Assembly (NCBI GenBank): GCA_016714225.1 | Contig: JADJNS010000005.1 | Location: forward strand, 186,001 to 250,000 | Source: Archangiaceae bacterium | GTDB taxonomy: Bacteria > Myxococcota > Myxococcia > Myxococcales > Myxococcaceae | Reading direction: 5' to 3' | DNA: 64,000 nucleotides | Shown here: positions 28,469 through 37,330 of the stretch, in pieces | Layout of the letters: the number at the start of each line of letters is the position of its first letter | Position numbering within the stretch: the first letter of the stretch is position 1 | Position numbers and translations under genes: made by a program | The notes under the pieces: generated by a model | What the model saw: only the letters and a program-made list of their open reading frames with translations | Told to the model about the DNA's origin: nothing | The model's database searches: none

Positions 28469-31456
28469 ATGCTGCGTTCGAGTCTGGTCGTCGTCGTCTT
28501 CCTCACCAGCATCTCCGGCTGCCGCTGTGGCACCGACCCGGGTTGGGACGGCGGCATGGCCGGCGGCGCCGACGCCGGAGGTGCAGGCGGTGGCGCTGCG
28601 GGCGGTGGCGTCGCAGGTGGTGGCGTCGCAGGTGGCGGTGTCGCAGGCGGCGGCGTCGCAGGTGGCGGCGTCGCAGGTGGCGGCGTCGCGGGCGGCGGCG
28701 TCGCGGGCGGCGGCGTCGCAGGCGGCGGCGTCGCGGGCGGTGGCGTCGCGGGCGGCGGCGTCGCGGGCGGCGGCACCGCGGGCGGCGGCACCGCGGGCGG
28801 CGGCATGGTGGTCGACGCAGGTGAGTGCACCGGCGCTTCGAGCTGTCCGGGCGCCGACACGGCGTGCCAGGTGCGCACCTGCATCGGCAACGCGTGCGGC
28901 TTCGCCAACGCCGACGCGGGCCTGCTGCTCAGCGCGCAGACCACCGGCGACTGCCGCACCGCGGTGTGCGACGGCGACGGCGGCGTCATGCACGTGGTGC
29001 AAGACCTCGACCTGCCCACCGACGACAACAACCCGTGCACCCGCGAGACCTGCACGGCGGGCACTCCGGCGCACCCGCCCGCGATGCTCAACAGCCTGTG
29101 CCCCGGAGGCGTGTGCAACGCCACCAGCCAGTGCGTCGAGTGCAACAGCGCCAGCCAGTGCACCGGCGCCGACAGCGAGTGCTCGGTGCGAACCTGCGTC
29201 GCGGGCGCGTGCGGCAGGGCGGCGACCGACGCCGGCATCGCGCTGCTCGTACAGACCCCGGGCGACTGCAAGCGCACCCAGTGCGATGGAGACGGCGGCA
29301 CGGTGGTGGTGACCTTCGACAGCGACCTGCCCGCCGACGACGGCGCGCAGTGCACCACCGAGCAGTGCATGAACGGCACTCCGCTTCATGCTCCCCTGCC
29401 GGTCGACACCGCCTGCAGCCAGACCGGTGGCACGGTGTGCGACGCGTTCGGCAGCTGCGTGGCGTGCAACCGCCCCGCGCAGTGCGGCACCGACACCGAG
29501 TGCAAGAGCTACACGTGCGCGATGAACGCCTGCGGGGTGCAGAGCGCGACGGGCGGCACTCCGCTGATGGCGCAGACCTCGGGCGACTGCCACACCGCGA
29601 CGTGCGAAGGAGACGGCGGCACCACCACCGTCATCAACGACCTCGACGTGCCCGCCGACGAGCCGAACGCGTGCACCTCTGAGGCGTGCAGCAACGGCTC
29701 GCCGCAGCACAACCCCAGGCCCGTCGACACCACCTGCGGCGGCGGGGTGTGCAGCGACGCCGGCACGTGCGTGCAGTGCAACGCGAGCCCGCAGTGCGGC
29801 GTGAGCAACGACTGCGTCTCGCGCACCTGCACCAGCAACGCGTGCGTCATCACCTACGCCGGTGCCGGCGTGCCGACCTCGACCCAGACCGCGAACGACT
29901 GCCTCGAGAACCAGTGCGACGGTGACGGCGGCGTGGTGGTCGCCAACCTCGACAGCGATGTTCCCGCCGACGACAGCCTGCAGTGCACGCAAGAGGTCTG
30001 CTCGATGGGCGTGGGCAGCCACCCGCCCGCGACCGTGGGCACCACCTGCAGCCAGAGCGGCGGCACCGCCTGCAGCGCCAGCGGCACCTGCGTGGTGCAG
30101 CCGACGGTGGTCTCCACCAGCCCCGCGAACCTGGCGCAGCCGGTGGCCACGGTGAGCGCGGCGGGCTTCTCGGTCACCTTCAGCGCAGCGATGAGCCCCG
30201 CGTCGCTGAGCCTGCAGGGCGCCGAAGGGGCATGCACCGGCAGCGTGCAGGTCTCGCTCGACAACTTCGCCACCTGCATCGCCGGCACCGGGCCGACGAT
30301 GACCTCGGGCAACACGGTGGCCACCTTCGTCACCACGCCCGGCATGATGCTGCGGCGCACGTACCGAATTCGCGTCACCGGCGCGGCGCTCTCGGCTGCG
30401 GGCGGCCCGCTGGTGCCGTTCACCATGGCCGACGGCTTCGCCCTGCAGAGCCCCGCGGCGTGCGAGGGCTCGATGGTCATCAGCCAGGTGTACGGCGGCG
30501 GCGGCAGCGCGACCGCGACCTTCAGCAGTGACTTCATCGAGCTGCACAACCGCGGCTTCTCGCCGGTGAGCCTGGCCGGCCTGTCGCTGCAGTACGCCAG
30601 CGCGGGCGGCGCCTTTCAGGCCTCGGGCGTGATGGTGCTGCCCGCGGCCACCGTGCCGGCGGGCGGCTACTTCCTGGTGGTGGCCAGCACCGGCCTGGGC
30701 CTGGCCGCAGTGCCGCCGGCCGACTTCACCAACCCCACCCAGGTGGCGATGTCGGCCACCGCGGGCAAGGTGGCGCTGGTGAACGGCACCACCGCCATCG
30801 CCAGCTGCACCGCGGCGAACGTGCTCGACCTGGTCGGCTACGGCTCGGGGGTCAGCTGCTCCGAGACCGCGGCGTCCCCGGCGCCGAGCAACGTGACCGC
30901 GCTGTTCCGCGGGCGCGCGGGCTGCGACGACCAGGGTGACAACTCGAGAGAGCTCACCACCGCCACGCCCGCGCCGCGCAACTCGGCGGCGACCGCCTAC
31001 GCGTGCGCGTGCCAGGTGATGAACGAGAGCAACAACGGGCTCGAGGCCGACTTCTGCAACGTGCAGTTCCCCCCTTCGTTGAGCGGGGCGCCGGGCTCGC
31101 TGTCGGTGGCGGTGTACGGGCGCATCTACGAGAGCTCGCAGACCCCGGTCGGCGACGGCGGAGCGGACCCGCTGATTCGCGCGCAGCTCGGCTTCGGGCC
31201 CCCTGCGTCGAACCCGCAGTACCAGGGCGGCTGGGTGTTCACCGACGCGACCTTCAACGTGCAGGTGGTGAACGACGACGAGTACCAGGCGCAGCTCACC
31301 CTGCCGGCGGCAGGAAGCTACCGGTACGTGTACCGCTTCAGCCTCGACCAGGGCGTGAGCTGGACGTACTGCGACCCGAACGGCGCCGGCGCGAACGTGA
31401 ACCCCGAGCTGTTCTTCGAGGTGAGCTCGCTGCCGGTGCTGACCTCGGGCCCGTGA
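28469..31456 (+). CDS. Large Cys-rich lipoprotein with lamin-tail domain
   Basis: A 995-residue lipoprotein with lipobox SISGC at about residues 14-18 and a strong ribosome site (CGGAGGT). A Gly-rich GGGVA spacer follows (about 40-109). About four degenerate repeats of some 107 residues come next, each with a CxGDGG-type core and many cysteines, likely disulfide-bonded outside the cell. An Ig-like segment (TVVSTSPANLAQPV..VTFSAAM) is followed by a lamin-tail domain (MVISQVYGGGGSATATFSSDFIELHNRG). The C-terminal segment is unassigned. A cell-surface structural or adhesive role is inferred. Confidence 0.85.
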   Translation: MLRSSLVVVVFLTSISGCRCGTDPGWDGGMAGGADAGGAGGGAAGGGVAGGGVAGGGVAGGGVAGGGVAGGGVAGGGVAGGGVAGGGVAGGGVAGGGVAGGGTAGGGTAGGGMVVDAGECTGASSCPGADTACQVRTCIGNACGFANADAGLLLSAQTTGDCRTAVCDGDGGVMHVVQDLDLPTDDNNPCTRETCTAGTPAHPPAMLNSLCPGGVCNATSQCVECNSASQCTGADSECSVRTCVAGACGRAATDAGIALLVQTPGDCKRTQCDGDGGTVVVTFDSDLPADDGAQCTTEQCMNGTPLHAPLPVDTACSQTGGTVCDAFGSCVACNRPAQCGTDTECKSYTCAMNACGVQSATGGTPLMAQTSGDCHTATCEGDGGTTTVINDLDVPADEPNACTSEACSNGSPQHNPRPVDTTCGGGVCSDAGTCVQCNASPQCGVSNDCVSRTCTSNACVITYAGAGVPTSTQTANDCLENQCDGDGGVVVANLDSDVPADDSLQCTQEVCSMGVGSHPPATVGTTCSQSGGTACSASGTCVVQPTVVSTSPANLAQPVATVSAAGFSVTFSAAMSPASLSLQGAEGACTGSVQVSLDNFATCIAGTGPTMTSGNTVATFVTTPGMMLRRTYRIRVTGAALSAAGGPLVPFTMADGFALQSPAACEGSMVISQVYGGGGSATATFSSDFIELHNRGFSPVSLAGLSLQYASAGGAFQASGVMVLPAATVPAGGYFLVVASTGLGLAAVPPADFTNPTQVAMSATAGKVALVNGTTAIASCTAANVLDLVGYGSGVSCSETAASPAPSNVTALFRGRAGCDDQGDNSRELTTATPAPRNSAATAYACACQVMNESNNGLEADFCNVQFPPSLSGAPGSLSVAVYGRIYESSQTPVGDGGADPLIRAQLGFGPPASNPQYQGGWVFTDATFNVQVVNDDEYQAQLTLPAAGSYRYVYRFSLDQGVSWTYCDPNGAGANVNPELFFEVSSLPVLTSGP
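28586..28795 (+). repeat. 15-bp in-frame minisatellite, 14 units
   Basis: Fourteen 15-bp units encode GGGAA once, GGGVA eleven times and GGGTA twice. Synonymous variation is small, which suggests recent expansion or contraction by slippage. It sets the length of the spacer between the lipid anchor and the Cys-rich repeats. Confidence 0.93.
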
Positions 31457-31589
31457 AGCGCATGTAGGAGCGCTTCGCCCTGCGCGCCGCGCGCCGCAGT
31501 CGTCAGATTTTCGTGCAGCCTCAAAAACGCAGACCCGCGTTCCCACGAAGATCGGCAGCTGGCCTGGGCGTTGCTCTGGCCGGCCCCCG

Positions 31590-32357
31590 ATGTCGTCGAC
31601 TGAGCTCGAGGCAGTCTTTCGGCGAATCTTGATGCGCGTCGCCGCCGACGCCTCGGGCGAGCCTGCGACTCCGGTGGCGCTCGAGCCTGATCACCTGCCC
31701 ACCCTCTGCGACGGCCGCCACCCGGCTGGCATCGTGCCGACCGACTTTTCGCACCTGCACGGCGCCGGCGGTTACCTCGCCCGCATGGCGCACTTCGAGG
31801 CGGCGAGCATCACCGCGTTCGCGCAGCTCTCGAGCGAGCTGGAAGACCTGGGCGCTCCGCTCGAGCTGGTCGAGCAGGCGCGCCGCGCCGCGCGCGAAGA
31901 GACGGTTCACGCCCACGCGGTCGGCGCGCTGGCCAGGGCGCGCGGCACCGTACCGCCCGACCCCCGCCTCAAGCCCCCGCCGCTGCGCACGCTCGAAGAG
32001 GTGGCCGCCGACAACGCCGCCGAGGGCTGCGTGCGCGAGGCCTTCGGAGCGCTGGTGGGCCTTTACCAATCGGTGCACGCCGCTGACCCCGAGGTGCGCT
32101 CGACCATGCGCATGGTGGCCCGCGACGAGATTGCCCACGCCGCGCTGTCGTTTCAGCTGCACCACTACTTCGTCACCCGGCTCGACGCGTCGGCCCGCGC
32201 GCGCGTCGAGCAGGGGCGCGACCAGGCGCTGGCCGCGCTGCTGCACCAGGTGTTCACCTTCGAAGACGCGCCGTGGCGCGACGAGCTGGGCCTGCCCGCG
32301 GCCGACGCGCTCTTCGAGATGGCGCGCGAGTTCAAGCTCGAGCTGGCCAGGGCCTAG
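31590..32357 (+). CDS. Ferritin-like di-iron protein
   Basis: A 255-residue protein. Residues 60-195 form a four-helix ferritin-like bundle with iron ligands E70, E104-x-x-H107, E145 or E150, and E180-x-x-H183. This is the two ExxH pattern of a carboxylate-bridged di-iron centre. The first 55 residues contain no signal peptide. It may be an oxygenase or oxidase, and the substrate cannot be read. Its ATG at 31590 is 133 bp after the lipoprotein; the interval shows nothing clear. Confidence 0.78.
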   Translation: MSSTELEAVFRRILMRVAADASGEPATPVALEPDHLPTLCDGRHPAGIVPTDFSHLHGAGGYLARMAHFEAASITAFAQLSSELEDLGAPLELVEQARRAAREETVHAHAVGALARARGTVPPDPRLKPPPLRTLEEVAADNAAEGCVREAFGALVGLYQSVHAADPEVRSTMRMVARDEIAHAALSFQLHHYFVTRLDASARARVEQGRDQALAALLHQVFTFEDAPWRDELGLPAADALFEMAREFKLELARA

Positions 32358-32362
32358 CCGTT

Positions 32363-32546
32363 CACCCTGAGCGAAGGCACGGCGAACGCCGTGCCGAAGT
32401 CGAACCGGTGCTGCCGCAGCTGGAACGCGCAGCGCCGCATACGCCAGGCACCAAGCAGCAGAGCGCCGGCTCCAATACGAACGAGTCTCTGCGCCTCAGC
32501 CTTCGGCGACCGATGGCACCCCTTCGACTTCGCTTCGCTCAGGGTG
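32363..32546 (+). repeat. Dispersed intergenic repeat, copy B, with perfect terminal inverted repeats
   Basis: CACCCTGAGCGAAG (32363-32376) and CTTCGCTCAGGGTG (32533-32546) are perfect 14-bp inverted ends. GAAGTCGAA (32396-32404) pairs with TTCGACTTC (32523-32531) inside. The left arm carries a perfect hairpin, GGCACGGCG/CGCCGTGCC (32376-32395). The core shares CAAGCAGCA and CCTTCGGCGA with copies A and C at the same 47-base spacing. Confidence 0.8.
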
Positions 32547-32570
32547 CCCGGCATCGAGTAAACGCGCGGC

Positions 32571-33194
32571 ATGTCTTTCGTCGACCTGCCCGTGCCGCAC
32601 GGAAAACTCGAGGCGCTGCACTGGGCCGTGGAGCATCCGCGCGCCGCGGCCATCGTCTGCCACCCGCACCCGCTGCACGGCGGCACCATGCACAACCACG
32701 TCACCTACCGGCTCGCGCAGGCTTGGCGCGACGCGCAGGTGTCGTGCGTGCGCTTCAACTTTCGCGGCGTGGGCCGCTCGACCGGGGCGCACGACGAGGG
32801 GCGCGGCGAGGTCGACGACGCGCGGGCCGCGCTCGACTTCATCGAGAAAGAGACGCCGGGCGTGCCGCTCTACGCGAGCGGGTTCTCGTTCGGCTCGCGC
32901 ACCTGCCTGCGCCTGGCGCTCGACGACACGCGCATCACCAAGGTGCTGGCGGTGGGCGTGGCCGTCGACATGTACGACATGGAGTTCATCACCGCGCTCG
33001 AGAAGCCGGTGGCGTTCATTCACGCCGACACCGACGAGTACGGAAAGCTCGAGAACCTGCGCGCGCTGCTCGGGCGGTTGAAGGCGAAGCACCAGCTGTT
33101 CGTGGTTCAACAGTCAGACCACCTCTGCACCGGCCGGCTCGACGCGTTCAGCGAGCAGGCGAAGGCGGCGGTGGCCTGGCTGATGGCCGTGTGA
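32571..33194 (+). CDS. Alpha/beta hydrolase
   Basis: A 207-residue protein. The nucleophile elbow GFSFG has Ser106. An HPHPLHGGTMHN oxyanion-hole region (about 31-42), a late acid (HADTDE) and a His (QQSDHLC) complete the triad. It matches the short alpha/beta-hydrolase group typified by COG2945. The substrate is unknown. Its 3' end overlaps the convergent DUF4184 gene by 47 bp. Repeat copies B and C flank this pair of genes. Confidence 0.88.
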   Translation: MSFVDLPVPHGKLEALHWAVEHPRAAAIVCHPHPLHGGTMHNHVTYRLAQAWRDAQVSCVRFNFRGVGRSTGAHDEGRGEVDDARAALDFIEKETPGVPLYASGFSFGSRTCLRLALDDTRITKVLAVGVAVDMYDMEFITALEKPVAFIHADTDEYGKLENLRALLGRLKAKHQLFVVQQSDHLCTGRLDAFSEQAKAAVAWLMAV

Positions 33195-33945
33195 AGCGCG
33201 ACACCAGGCGCTCGGCGACGCTGGCCGCCAGCAGGCCGAGCAGCACGCCGCGGGTGAAGGCCCAGAACACCATCCACGGGGCGCCGTAGGTCGACTGGGC
33301 GATCGCCGGCGTCCACCGGCTGGCGAGCTCGAGCATCGAGCCGCCGACGCCGACGGCGGCCATCAGCACGAACACCGCGAACGGCAGCCGCGAGGTCTCG
33401 GCGCAGGCAGGCAGCTCGGCGTAGTGGCGAAACGCCCAGCGCAAGACGATGCCGGCGCCGACCACCGACGAGAGCGCCTGCAGCACCTGCGCGGCCATGA
33501 TGCGCTTGCCGTTCAGCTCCCAGCCGATGTGGCCGTAGAAGAGGTTGGCGGGGAAGCGGTACGAGTGGGTGCAGCCGTCCCACAGCAGGTGGGTGGCGAT
33601 GCCGATGCAGAGCGCGGCGATGACCGCGAGAGCGCCGGTGAAGTCTTTGCGCAGCGGGCGGGTGGCGCAGAAGCGGCCCAGCTCGACGCCGCCGACGACG
33701 GGCAGCGCGCGGCGCAGCGTGGGCAGCACCAGCAGCTCGGCGAGCAGCCAGAAGACGAGCGCGACCGGCAGGCACAGCACGAGGCAGTACGGCCACACGT
33801 GGAAGTTGGTGCGGTGGCTGTCCCACAGGTACGCGAAGTCGGGCGCGCAGCTGCCGATGACCAGCGCGCTGGGCGGCAGCCACGCGGTCTTCTTGCCGCA
33901 GAGGGGAAGCACCGCAGCAGCGTGAGAGGGAAACGTCAGCGGCAC
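33148..33945 (-). CDS. DUF4184 family membrane protein
   Basis: An integral membrane protein of 265 residues. The start (VPLTFPSHAAAVLPL) and internal GSCAPDF, HLLWDGCTHSYRF and GWELNGKRIMAAQ match DUF4184, a family of unknown role that carries conserved His/Asp residues near the membrane. I use the GTG at 33945, preceded by AGGT, because family members begin at this point; an upstream ATG at 33984 would add 13 atypical residues. Confidence 0.8.
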   Translation of the reverse strand: MPLTFPSHAAAVLPLCGKKTAWLPPSALVIGSCAPDFAYLWDSHRTNFHVWPYCLVLCLPVALVFWLLAELLVLPTLRRALPVVGGVELGRFCATRPLRKDFTGALAVIAALCIGIATHLLWDGCTHSYRFPANLFYGHIGWELNGKRIMAAQVLQALSSVVGAGIVLRWAFRHYAELPACAETSRLPFAVFVLMAAVGVGGSMLELASRWTPAIAQSTYGAPWMVFWAFTRGVLLGLLAASVAERLVSRFTRPSARPPPPSPAR

Positions 33946-34000
33946 GGCAGACCTGAATGCACGCACGGAAACGCGCGGGTTCACCTATCGGAGCCGGGTT

Positions 34001-34146
34001 CACCCTGAGAGGCTGACCCCCAACGAAGCCTGGGCAACCCGCACTCCATGCTTCAAGCAGCACTGCGTCCGCACCGATACGATGGAGTATCTGCCCTTCA
34101 GCCTTCGGCGAGCGATGGCAGGGTTCGACGTGGCTCACCCTGCCCG
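34001..34146 (+). repeat. Dispersed intergenic repeat, copy C
   Basis: It begins CACCCTGAG (34001-34009) and ends CTCACCCTGCCCG (34134-34146). CTCCATGCTTCAAGCAGCA (34044-34062) and CAGCCTTCGGCGAGCGA (34099-34115) are identical to copy A with the same 50-base spacing. The left hairpin arm is shortened or lost. It sits upstream of DUF4184, in the 219-bp gap. Confidence 0.75.
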
Positions 34147-34164
34147 ATCTCGTGGCCGGCCCAC

Positions 34165-34815
34165 TCACACGTCGTCGATGTCGACCCACTCTTTGCGTGC
34201 GGGCACCGAGATGAGCCGGCGCTCGGGCAAGAGCATCGCCGTCAGCCGGCGCCCGTAGACGCACCCGGTATCGAGGCCGGTCGCGAACGGGTACTGCTGC
34301 AGCCCCCGCACCGCGTCGTGCCCGAACACGGCGTGCAGCGGGCCGGGCCACTGCGACGCCCACGGCACGCCGCCCTCGATGTGCTTGCTCGGCTTCCCGC
34401 TGGCGTCGAACGAGCGCAGGTTGATGACGGTGTCGCGGTCTTGCTTGTCGAACGGCACGCCCGGCACCAGCCCGCCGTGCACCACCACCACGCCCATGTC
34501 TTCGAGCGGCAGCACCAGCGGCATCGACTCGAGCCAGCGCCAGTCGGCGTCGGTCAAGGTGCGCGCCACCTCTTCGTGGTGCTTCTTGCCCTCTTTGCCG
34601 CGCCCGATGCGCAGCACGTGCGCGTCGTGGTTGCCGAGCGTGCCCACCGCGCCCTTCTCGCGCGCCAGCTGCACCACGCCCTGCGAGTCGGGGCCCTTGG
34701 CCACCAGGTCGCCGGTGAAGATGAGCCGGTCGGTGGCCGAGTAGCTGGCTTCGTGCAGCAGGTCTTCCAGCTCCGACAGACAGCCATGCACGTCGCCGAC
34801 GATGAGGGTCCTCAA
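34165..34815 (-). CDS. Calcineurin-like metallophosphoesterase (ApaH/PrpE-like)
   Basis: A 216-residue phosphatase. The metal motifs are DVHG near the N-terminus (VGDVHGC), GDLVAKGPDS, GNHD (GTLGNHDAHVL) and VVHGG, with FGHD near 175. This pattern fits bis(nucleosyl)-tetraphosphatase or protein-phosphatase types. I chose a TTG at 34815, which overlaps the TGA of the preceding gene (TTGA) behind GGTGGAG; a GTG at 34824 is the alternative. It is translationally coupled to the 34812-35330 gene. Confidence 0.85.
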   Translation of the reverse strand: MRTLIVGDVHGCLSELEDLLHEASYSATDRLIFTGDLVAKGPDSQGVVQLAREKGAVGTLGNHDAHVLRIGRGKEGKKHHEEVARTLTDADWRWLESMPLVLPLEDMGVVVVHGGLVPGVPFDKQDRDTVINLRSFDASGKPSKHIEGGVPWASQWPGPLHAVFGHDAVRGLQQYPFATGLDTGCVYGRRLTAMLLPERRLISVPARKEWVDIDDV

Positions 34816-35330
34816 AAGCTCCACCGTGAAACCCACTGCGTCGGCTGAAACTCGGGAATCTCGAGCTCGGTGAGCAGCTCGCCGTGGTTCGGCTTGAGCA
34901 GCCTCTTGAAGTCGAGCCGCTCGCCCGTCTGGTAGAAGTGCTTCAAGAACTCCCAGTCGGCGCTCCACCAGTCGCTGACCCACCGGTCGAGGTCGCGCAC
35001 CCCGGCCTCGTGCATCAGCCTGAGCGAGTAGCGGGTGGCGTTCTTCTCGTAGTCGTAGATGCGCGCCATCATCGCGTCGCTCTTGCCCGGGGTGACGTCG
35101 GTGCCGAGCTTCCGGTACTCCTCAGACAGGTTCCACTGCACGGTGTGCCCGAACAGGTGCACCAGCACGAAGAGCGCGCTCTCGAGGTCCTGGTTGTAGT
35201 CGACCTGAATGCGCATGCCGTCGAAGTCGCCGGTGTTGGGGTCGAGCACGTCGCTGATGGACACGGGAATTCCATAACGGTCTTCCACCCGGCGCTCGAT
35301 GAGATCGAAAGCAGTCTTGAAGTCGGTCAT
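34812..35330 (-). CDS. Unknown protein with HLFGH motif (IrrE-like remnant?)
   Basis: A 172-residue soluble protein. HLFGH near residues 58-62 followed by YEKNATRYSLRLMHEAG resembles the HExxH...ExxA pattern of ImmA/IrrE metallopeptidases. The catalytic Glu of HExxH is Leu here, so peptidase activity is doubtful. It is first in a two-gene unit with the metallophosphoesterase. The assignment is weak. Confidence 0.6.
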   Translation of the reverse strand: MTDFKTAFDLIERRVEDRYGIPVSISDVLDPNTGDFDGMRIQVDYNQDLESALFVLVHLFGHTVQWNLSEEYRKLGTDVTPGKSDAMMARIYDYEKNATRYSLRLMHEAGVRDLDRWVSDWWSADWEFLKHFYQTGERLDFKRLLKPNHGELLTELEIPEFQPTQWVSRWSF

Positions 35331-35352
35331 GAGGTGCGGCGCGAAGTGTACG

Positions 35353-37302
35353 TCACTTCGCGGCGGGCGCTTTCGGGGCCGCAGGCGCAGCCGGTCGCGC
35401 CTTCACCTGCTTCACCACCCCGGTGCTGCCCGGCACCCGCCCTTGCGGAGGCAGCGGCTCGACCCGCCCGCCCAGCGACGCGGCGAGAAACTGCTCGACC
35501 CGCGCGTAGTAGTCGGTGCGGTTCTCGGGGCGGGCCAGGCCGTGCCCCTCGTCGGGGTACAGCACGTAGGTGACCGGCAGCCCTGCCTTCTCGAGGGCGG
35601 CGACCACCTGCTCGCTCTCGCTCTGCCTCACCCGCGGGTCGTTCGCGCCCTGGGCAATCAGCAACGGAATCTTGATTCTCTCGGCCGCGAACAGGGGGCT
35701 CGCCTTGCGCAGCAGCTCGGCGTCGGTGTCGAGGTCGCCCACCCGCCGGCTGAACTGCCCCTTCATCGCCGCCCAATACGGAGGCACCGAGCGCAGCAGC
35801 GTGCCCAGGTTCGACGGGCCCACCAGGTCGACCGCGCAGCGAAACGCGTCGGGCGTGAACGCCGCGCCCGCCAGCGCCGCATAGCCCCCGTAGCTGCCCC
35901 CCATGATGCACACTCGCCTGGGGTCGACCCCCTGCGTCGCCGCCCAGTCGACCGCGTCGAGCAGGTCGGTCTGCATTGCGAGGCCCCACTGCTTGTTCCC
36001 CGCGTTCAGCAGCCGCTTGCCGTAGCCGGTCGAGCCGCGAAAGTTCACCTGCAGCACCGCGTAGCCACGGTTCGCCAGCAGCTGCACCTCACCGTTGTAG
36101 CGCCAGCCGTCGCGCCCCCACGGCCCGCCGTGCACCAGCAGCACCAGCCCCTTCGGCTGCGGGGGAGCGGTGAAGTACCCGCTCAGCACCAGCCCGTCGC
36201 GCGCGGCGAAGCTCACCGGCTTCATCTCGACCAGCGGCAGGCCCTCGAGCTTCGGCTGGTGCGAGAAGAGCAGCTCGGCCTTCTTCGCCACGCGGTCATA
36301 GCGGTAGTAGCGCACCGGGCCGGTGTCGACGGTCGCCGCCACCACCCACTGCGCGTCGGCGAGGTCGCGGCTCACCACGTCGAGGTCACCGCTCGCGGTC
36401 TGCCGAATCGCGGCCAGGTCGGCCTTGAGCGTGCTGTCGAGCGTCGTCCACTCGGCGTGGCCTCCCACGTCGAACGCCACCCCGTGCAGCTCGAGCCTGG
36501 TGGGGTGCACGATGACGCCCAGCGGGTCAGACGTGTCGCTCTTCGCCAAGAGCCGCTCGCTGCCGGCCTTCAGGTTCTTCTCGACCACCCGCTGGGTGTC
36601 GGTGCCGATGCTGGTGGCGAGAAACAGCCCCTTGCCGTCGAGCGTGAAGCCGTAGACCGCGAGCGACTCTTCGGGGCCGACGCGCACCAGGCTCTTCCAC
36701 GGCAGCTTTGCGGTCTCGCGCACCCGCACCTCTTGACCGCCCTCGGGGGTGGCGGCGACCGCGGCGCGCACCAGCATGTTCGCGTCGGTCACCCACTGCG
36801 TCACGTCGCCGGGGTTCTGGGTGTCGAGCTCGACCTTGCCCGTCTTGAGCGACACGCGGTGCACGTCGAACGCCTTGCGGTCGCGCAGGTTGAGCTGCAC
36901 CAGCACCGTGTCGGGCTGCTTGGGCAGCGTGTCGACGATGCCCGCCCGCACGTTCGGGTACGGCGTCAGGTCGCGCGCCGCGCGCGTCGCCAGGTCGACC
37001 GCGTAGAGGTGGAAGTTCTCGTCGCCGTCGCGGTCTTGCAGGTAGAGCAGCGTCTTGCTGTCTTCGGCCCACTGAAAGACCCGCAGCCCGCGCTTCGGGT
37101 CTTCGGTCACCGGCGCGTCGTCGGCCTGCCCCAGGGTGCGCACCCAGACCTGCATCACGTTGCGAGGGTCGGGCTGCAGCCACGCCAGCTTCGTACCGTC
37201 GGGGCTGAGCTGCGGGCGCAGGCGCTCGGGGTTGCCCAGCAGCACGTCGCGGGGAATCAGCGCTGGCTCAGCGGCGAGGAGCAGCAACAGCAAGGCGGCC
37301 AT
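35353..37302 (-). CDS. Secreted prolyl oligopeptidase family (S9) peptidase
   Basis: A 649-residue serine peptidase with a short signal peptide (MAALLLLLLAAEPA). Residues about 25-380 form the propeller that gates S9 enzymes (LRPQLSPDGTKLAWL). The alpha/beta catalytic domain has the oxyanion region VLLVHGGPWGRD, nucleophile GGSYGG (Ser near 468), an Asp in GANDPRV and a His in DEGHG, completing Ser-Asp-His. The Pro/Ala/Lys-rich last 40 residues are atypical. A periplasmic peptide-degrading role is likely. Confidence 0.92.
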   Translation of the reverse strand: MAALLLLLLAAEPALIPRDVLLGNPERLRPQLSPDGTKLAWLQPDPRNVMQVWVRTLGQADDAPVTEDPKRGLRVFQWAEDSKTLLYLQDRDGDENFHLYAVDLATRAARDLTPYPNVRAGIVDTLPKQPDTVLVQLNLRDRKAFDVHRVSLKTGKVELDTQNPGDVTQWVTDANMLVRAAVAATPEGGQEVRVRETAKLPWKSLVRVGPEESLAVYGFTLDGKGLFLATSIGTDTQRVVEKNLKAGSERLLAKSDTSDPLGVIVHPTRLELHGVAFDVGGHAEWTTLDSTLKADLAAIRQTASGDLDVVSRDLADAQWVVAATVDTGPVRYYRYDRVAKKAELLFSHQPKLEGLPLVEMKPVSFAARDGLVLSGYFTAPPQPKGLVLLVHGGPWGRDGWRYNGEVQLLANRGYAVLQVNFRGSTGYGKRLLNAGNKQWGLAMQTDLLDAVDWAATQGVDPRRVCIMGGSYGGYAALAGAAFTPDAFRCAVDLVGPSNLGTLLRSVPPYWAAMKGQFSRRVGDLDTDAELLRKASPLFAAERIKIPLLIAQGANDPRVRQSESEQVVAALEKAGLPVTYVLYPDEGHGLARPENRTDYYARVEQFLAASLGGRVEPLPPQGRVPGSTGVVKQVKARPAAPAAPKAPAAK

Positions 37303-37330
37303 ACCCCCCTCGTACTAAAGTCCGCCCGCC

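Noticed and set aside
28223..31546. A 1107-residue minus-strand open frame opposite the Cys-rich lipoprotein
   Set aside because: It is shadow sequence of the Gly-rich and Cys-rich coding strand with no recognisable domain.
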